22,844 nucleotides of DNA from positions 1 through 22,844 of the forward strand of contig DASQVO010000337.1 in the NCBI GenBank assembly GCA_035640715.1. Direction: 5' to 3'. A model generated the notes under the pieces. That model saw nothing but the letters and a program-made list of their open reading frames with translations. It did no database searches and was not told the DNA's origin. Numbering within the stretch: the stretch's first letter is position 1; each line of letters begins with the position of its first letter. Shown here one piece after another: positions 21,808 through 22,844 of the stretch. Source of the stretch: DASQVO01 sp035640715. Its GTDB lineage: Bacteria > Actinomycetota > Actinomycetes > Streptosporangiales > Streptosporangiaceae. The position numbers and the translations under genes are program-made.

Positions 21808-22461
21808 CTACCGGGTGATCTCCTGCCGGACCTCGGCGACCAGCTGGCGGGCTTGTCCGGCGAGAGCCAGGTAGCCGGCTAGCTGGCCGGCGAGCGCCGT
21901 CCTCGCGTCGTCATCGCTCAGCGTCGCGAGGTTGACGTCGACATTGATCGCCGCAGAATCGATCGCCGCGGCAGCAGCGGATGCAGCGACGCCGACATCG
22001 GACAGAACGGCGGGGTTGGAGCGGCCGGGAAGCTGCGCCGCGAGCCGCACGACGTCGGCAGCCGTCGCAGCGATGTCCAGCGGCACCGCGGCGGCACGGC
22101 GCGTTGCCGCCTGGATAGCGGGGCGCCGTGCCGCCTTCTGTTCATCGGTGTCCTTCGGGAGCCGGTATGCGGCCATCAGATCTGCGAAGGCGGCAGCGTC
22201 CTCATCGATCTGGGCGAGAGCGCGCAGGCGCAGCTCACGCGCGGTATCGCGGATGGTTATGACGTGCCGCTCGTGTTCCGCGAACGCCGGCTTGCCGATC
22301 GTCAGGTTGCAGACCATCTCGACCAGAGCCGCGCCGGTGCAGGCACTCATCGCGGCGGCGGCGCCGCCACCGGGAGCCGGGGCACTGGAGCCCAGCGCTT
22401 CCAGCCACCCGCCGACCGCCTGACTGCGGGCCGGAGCACTGATTCCATCCTCGTGAGTCAC
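21808..22461 (-). CDS. Cyclodeaminase/cyclohydrolase family protein (FchA-like methenyl-THF cyclohydrolase)
   Basis: The 217-aa helical protein belongs to the family of FchA and the C-terminal domain of formiminotransferase-cyclodeaminase. The conserved folate-site motif PAPGGGAAAAM is at residues 28-38, followed by ALVEMVCNLTIGKP, DEDAAAFADLMAAYRLPKD, and VGVAASAAAAAIDSAAINVDVNL. Family members either hydrolyse methenyl-THF to 10-formyl-THF or deaminate formimino-THF. With a FolD homologue downstream that lacks the cyclohydrolase lysine, and no formiminotransferase or histidine-degradation gene nearby, the cyclohydrolase role is favoured. The start is GTG 22461 with AGGGG at 7 nt spacing; the upstream open frame is not family-like. 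This start gives the usual length of about 210 aa. Confidence 0.87.
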   Translation of the reverse strand: MTHEDGISAPARSQAVGGWLEALGSSAPAPGGGAAAAMSACTGAALVEMVCNLTIGKPAFAEHERHVITIRDTARELRLRALAQIDEDAAAFADLMAAYRLPKDTDEQKAARRPAIQAATRRAAAVPLDIAATAADVVRLAAQLPGRSNPAVLSDVGVAASAAAAAIDSAAINVDVNLATLSDDDARTALAGQLAGYLALAGQARQLVAEVRQEITR

Positions 22462-22809
22462 GGGCGTCCCCTGATGGCTGTGTGCGGGTGAGCACCACCA
22501 TAGCCGCGGTGGCTCGCCGGGACGTGACAAGCCGGGCTGGCATAGCGCAGAGACCCGTCCGGTGTGTGGCGAACCATGCGCGGCACCGTCGGCTGGGCCC
22601 GTGGACGCAGGAGGCCGGGATACCGCAGCCGGGCCAACCAGCAAACATCCACCGAACTCGCACGTCAGGCACTCCACGAGCTGCGGGCCGCAACCACCTT
22701 GCTCGACTGAGACCCCGAGCCTCGCCTTCCGCGCGCCCTCGGGGCAGCGGCCACACAATTGCCAGCACGGACTAGCTGCTTGGACCGGGCCTCTCAGGAC
22801 TGCGCGCTG
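22462..22809. other. Intergenic region upstream of the fchA-like gene
   Basis: No gene or recognised riboswitch could be supported in these 348 bases. The minus-strand promoter of the fchA-like gene should lie here; TTGTCA at 22530-22525 is a possible -35 but no -10 at proper spacing was found. I looked for glycine- and THF-riboswitch signatures by eye and saw none. Confidence 0.45.
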
Positions 22810-22839
22810 ACCGGGGCAGGCACTGGTATCTGCCCCGGT
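22810..22839 (-). terminator. Terminator hairpin at the right edge
   Basis: Ten-base arms ACCGGGGCAG (22810-22819) and CTGCCCCGGT (22830-22839) flank a 10-nt loop. On the minus strand a TGA sits immediately before it (22843-22841), so this probably terminates a minus-strand gene whose coding sequence lies beyond the window. Confidence 0.6.
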
Positions 22840-22844
22840 GTCAT

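Noticed and set aside
22462..22809. Riboswitch upstream of the fchA-like gene
   Set aside because: Inspection of the minus strand did not show the conserved cores of glycine or tetrahydrofolate riboswitches.
22796..22844. Short minus-strand frame MTPGQIPVPAPVSAQS at the right edge
   Set aside because: It is largely made of the terminator hairpin at 22810-22839; more likely an upstream gene ends at TGA 22843-22841.

Overview
The window is high-GC DNA from an actinomycete, probably of the Streptomyces/Streptosporangiales type. Evidence: strong third-position GC bias, frequent GTG starts, GTGA stop/start overlaps, an AfsR-type SARP regulator, an L25/CTC ribosomal protein with the long C-terminal domain, and the gene order glmU-prs-rplY-pth. 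No CRISPR array, insertion sequence, prophage or replication origin was seen.

Layout. (1) 1-1862, minus: sulfate activation genes cysQ-cysD-cysN; cysN runs off the left edge. (2) 2084-3355, minus: rplY-pth, with a perfect inverted repeat across their junction. (3) 3617-7036, minus: a large AfsR-like SARP/NB-ARC/TPR regulator, then an unannotated 40-codon gene whose product carries two identical 9-residue repeats, then a strong hairpin. This pair sits between prs and rplY. (4) 7798-10211, minus: glmU-prs, translationally coupled. (5) 10462-14234, minus: a 14-helix MFS exporter with three beta-sandwich repeats on its C-terminal tail, coupled to a second protein made of the same repeats. (6) 14719-15788, plus: an HTH protein with a LAGLIDADG-like region, then tRNA-Gln(TTG), then an orphan tRNA T-arm. 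(7) 16097-17975, plus: membrane fatty-acid desaturase and TetR regulator behind a 22-bp palindrome. (8) 18072-19003, minus: cysteine dioxygenase and rhodanese, coupled, behind a promoter overlapped by a dyad. (9) 19279-20695: divergent tam and marR sharing a 14-bp perfect palindrome. (10) 20790-22461, minus: a FchA-type cyclohydrolase, a possible 48-codon gene and a FolD homologue that lacks the cyclohydrolase lysine.

Functional themes. The two most interesting modules are the FchA + FolD pair and the SARP + repeat-peptide pair. In the first, a FolD predicted to keep only dehydrogenase activity is encoded beside a separate cyclohydrolase, so the two steps look divided between two proteins. 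The second resembles the AfsR-AfsS arrangement of Streptomyces but has a different repeat sequence. Several small regulatory circuits (TetR/desaturase, MarR/tam, unknown regulator/cysteine dioxygenase) have palindromes at the positions expected for operators. All functional calls come from reading motifs by eye; no database search was possible.
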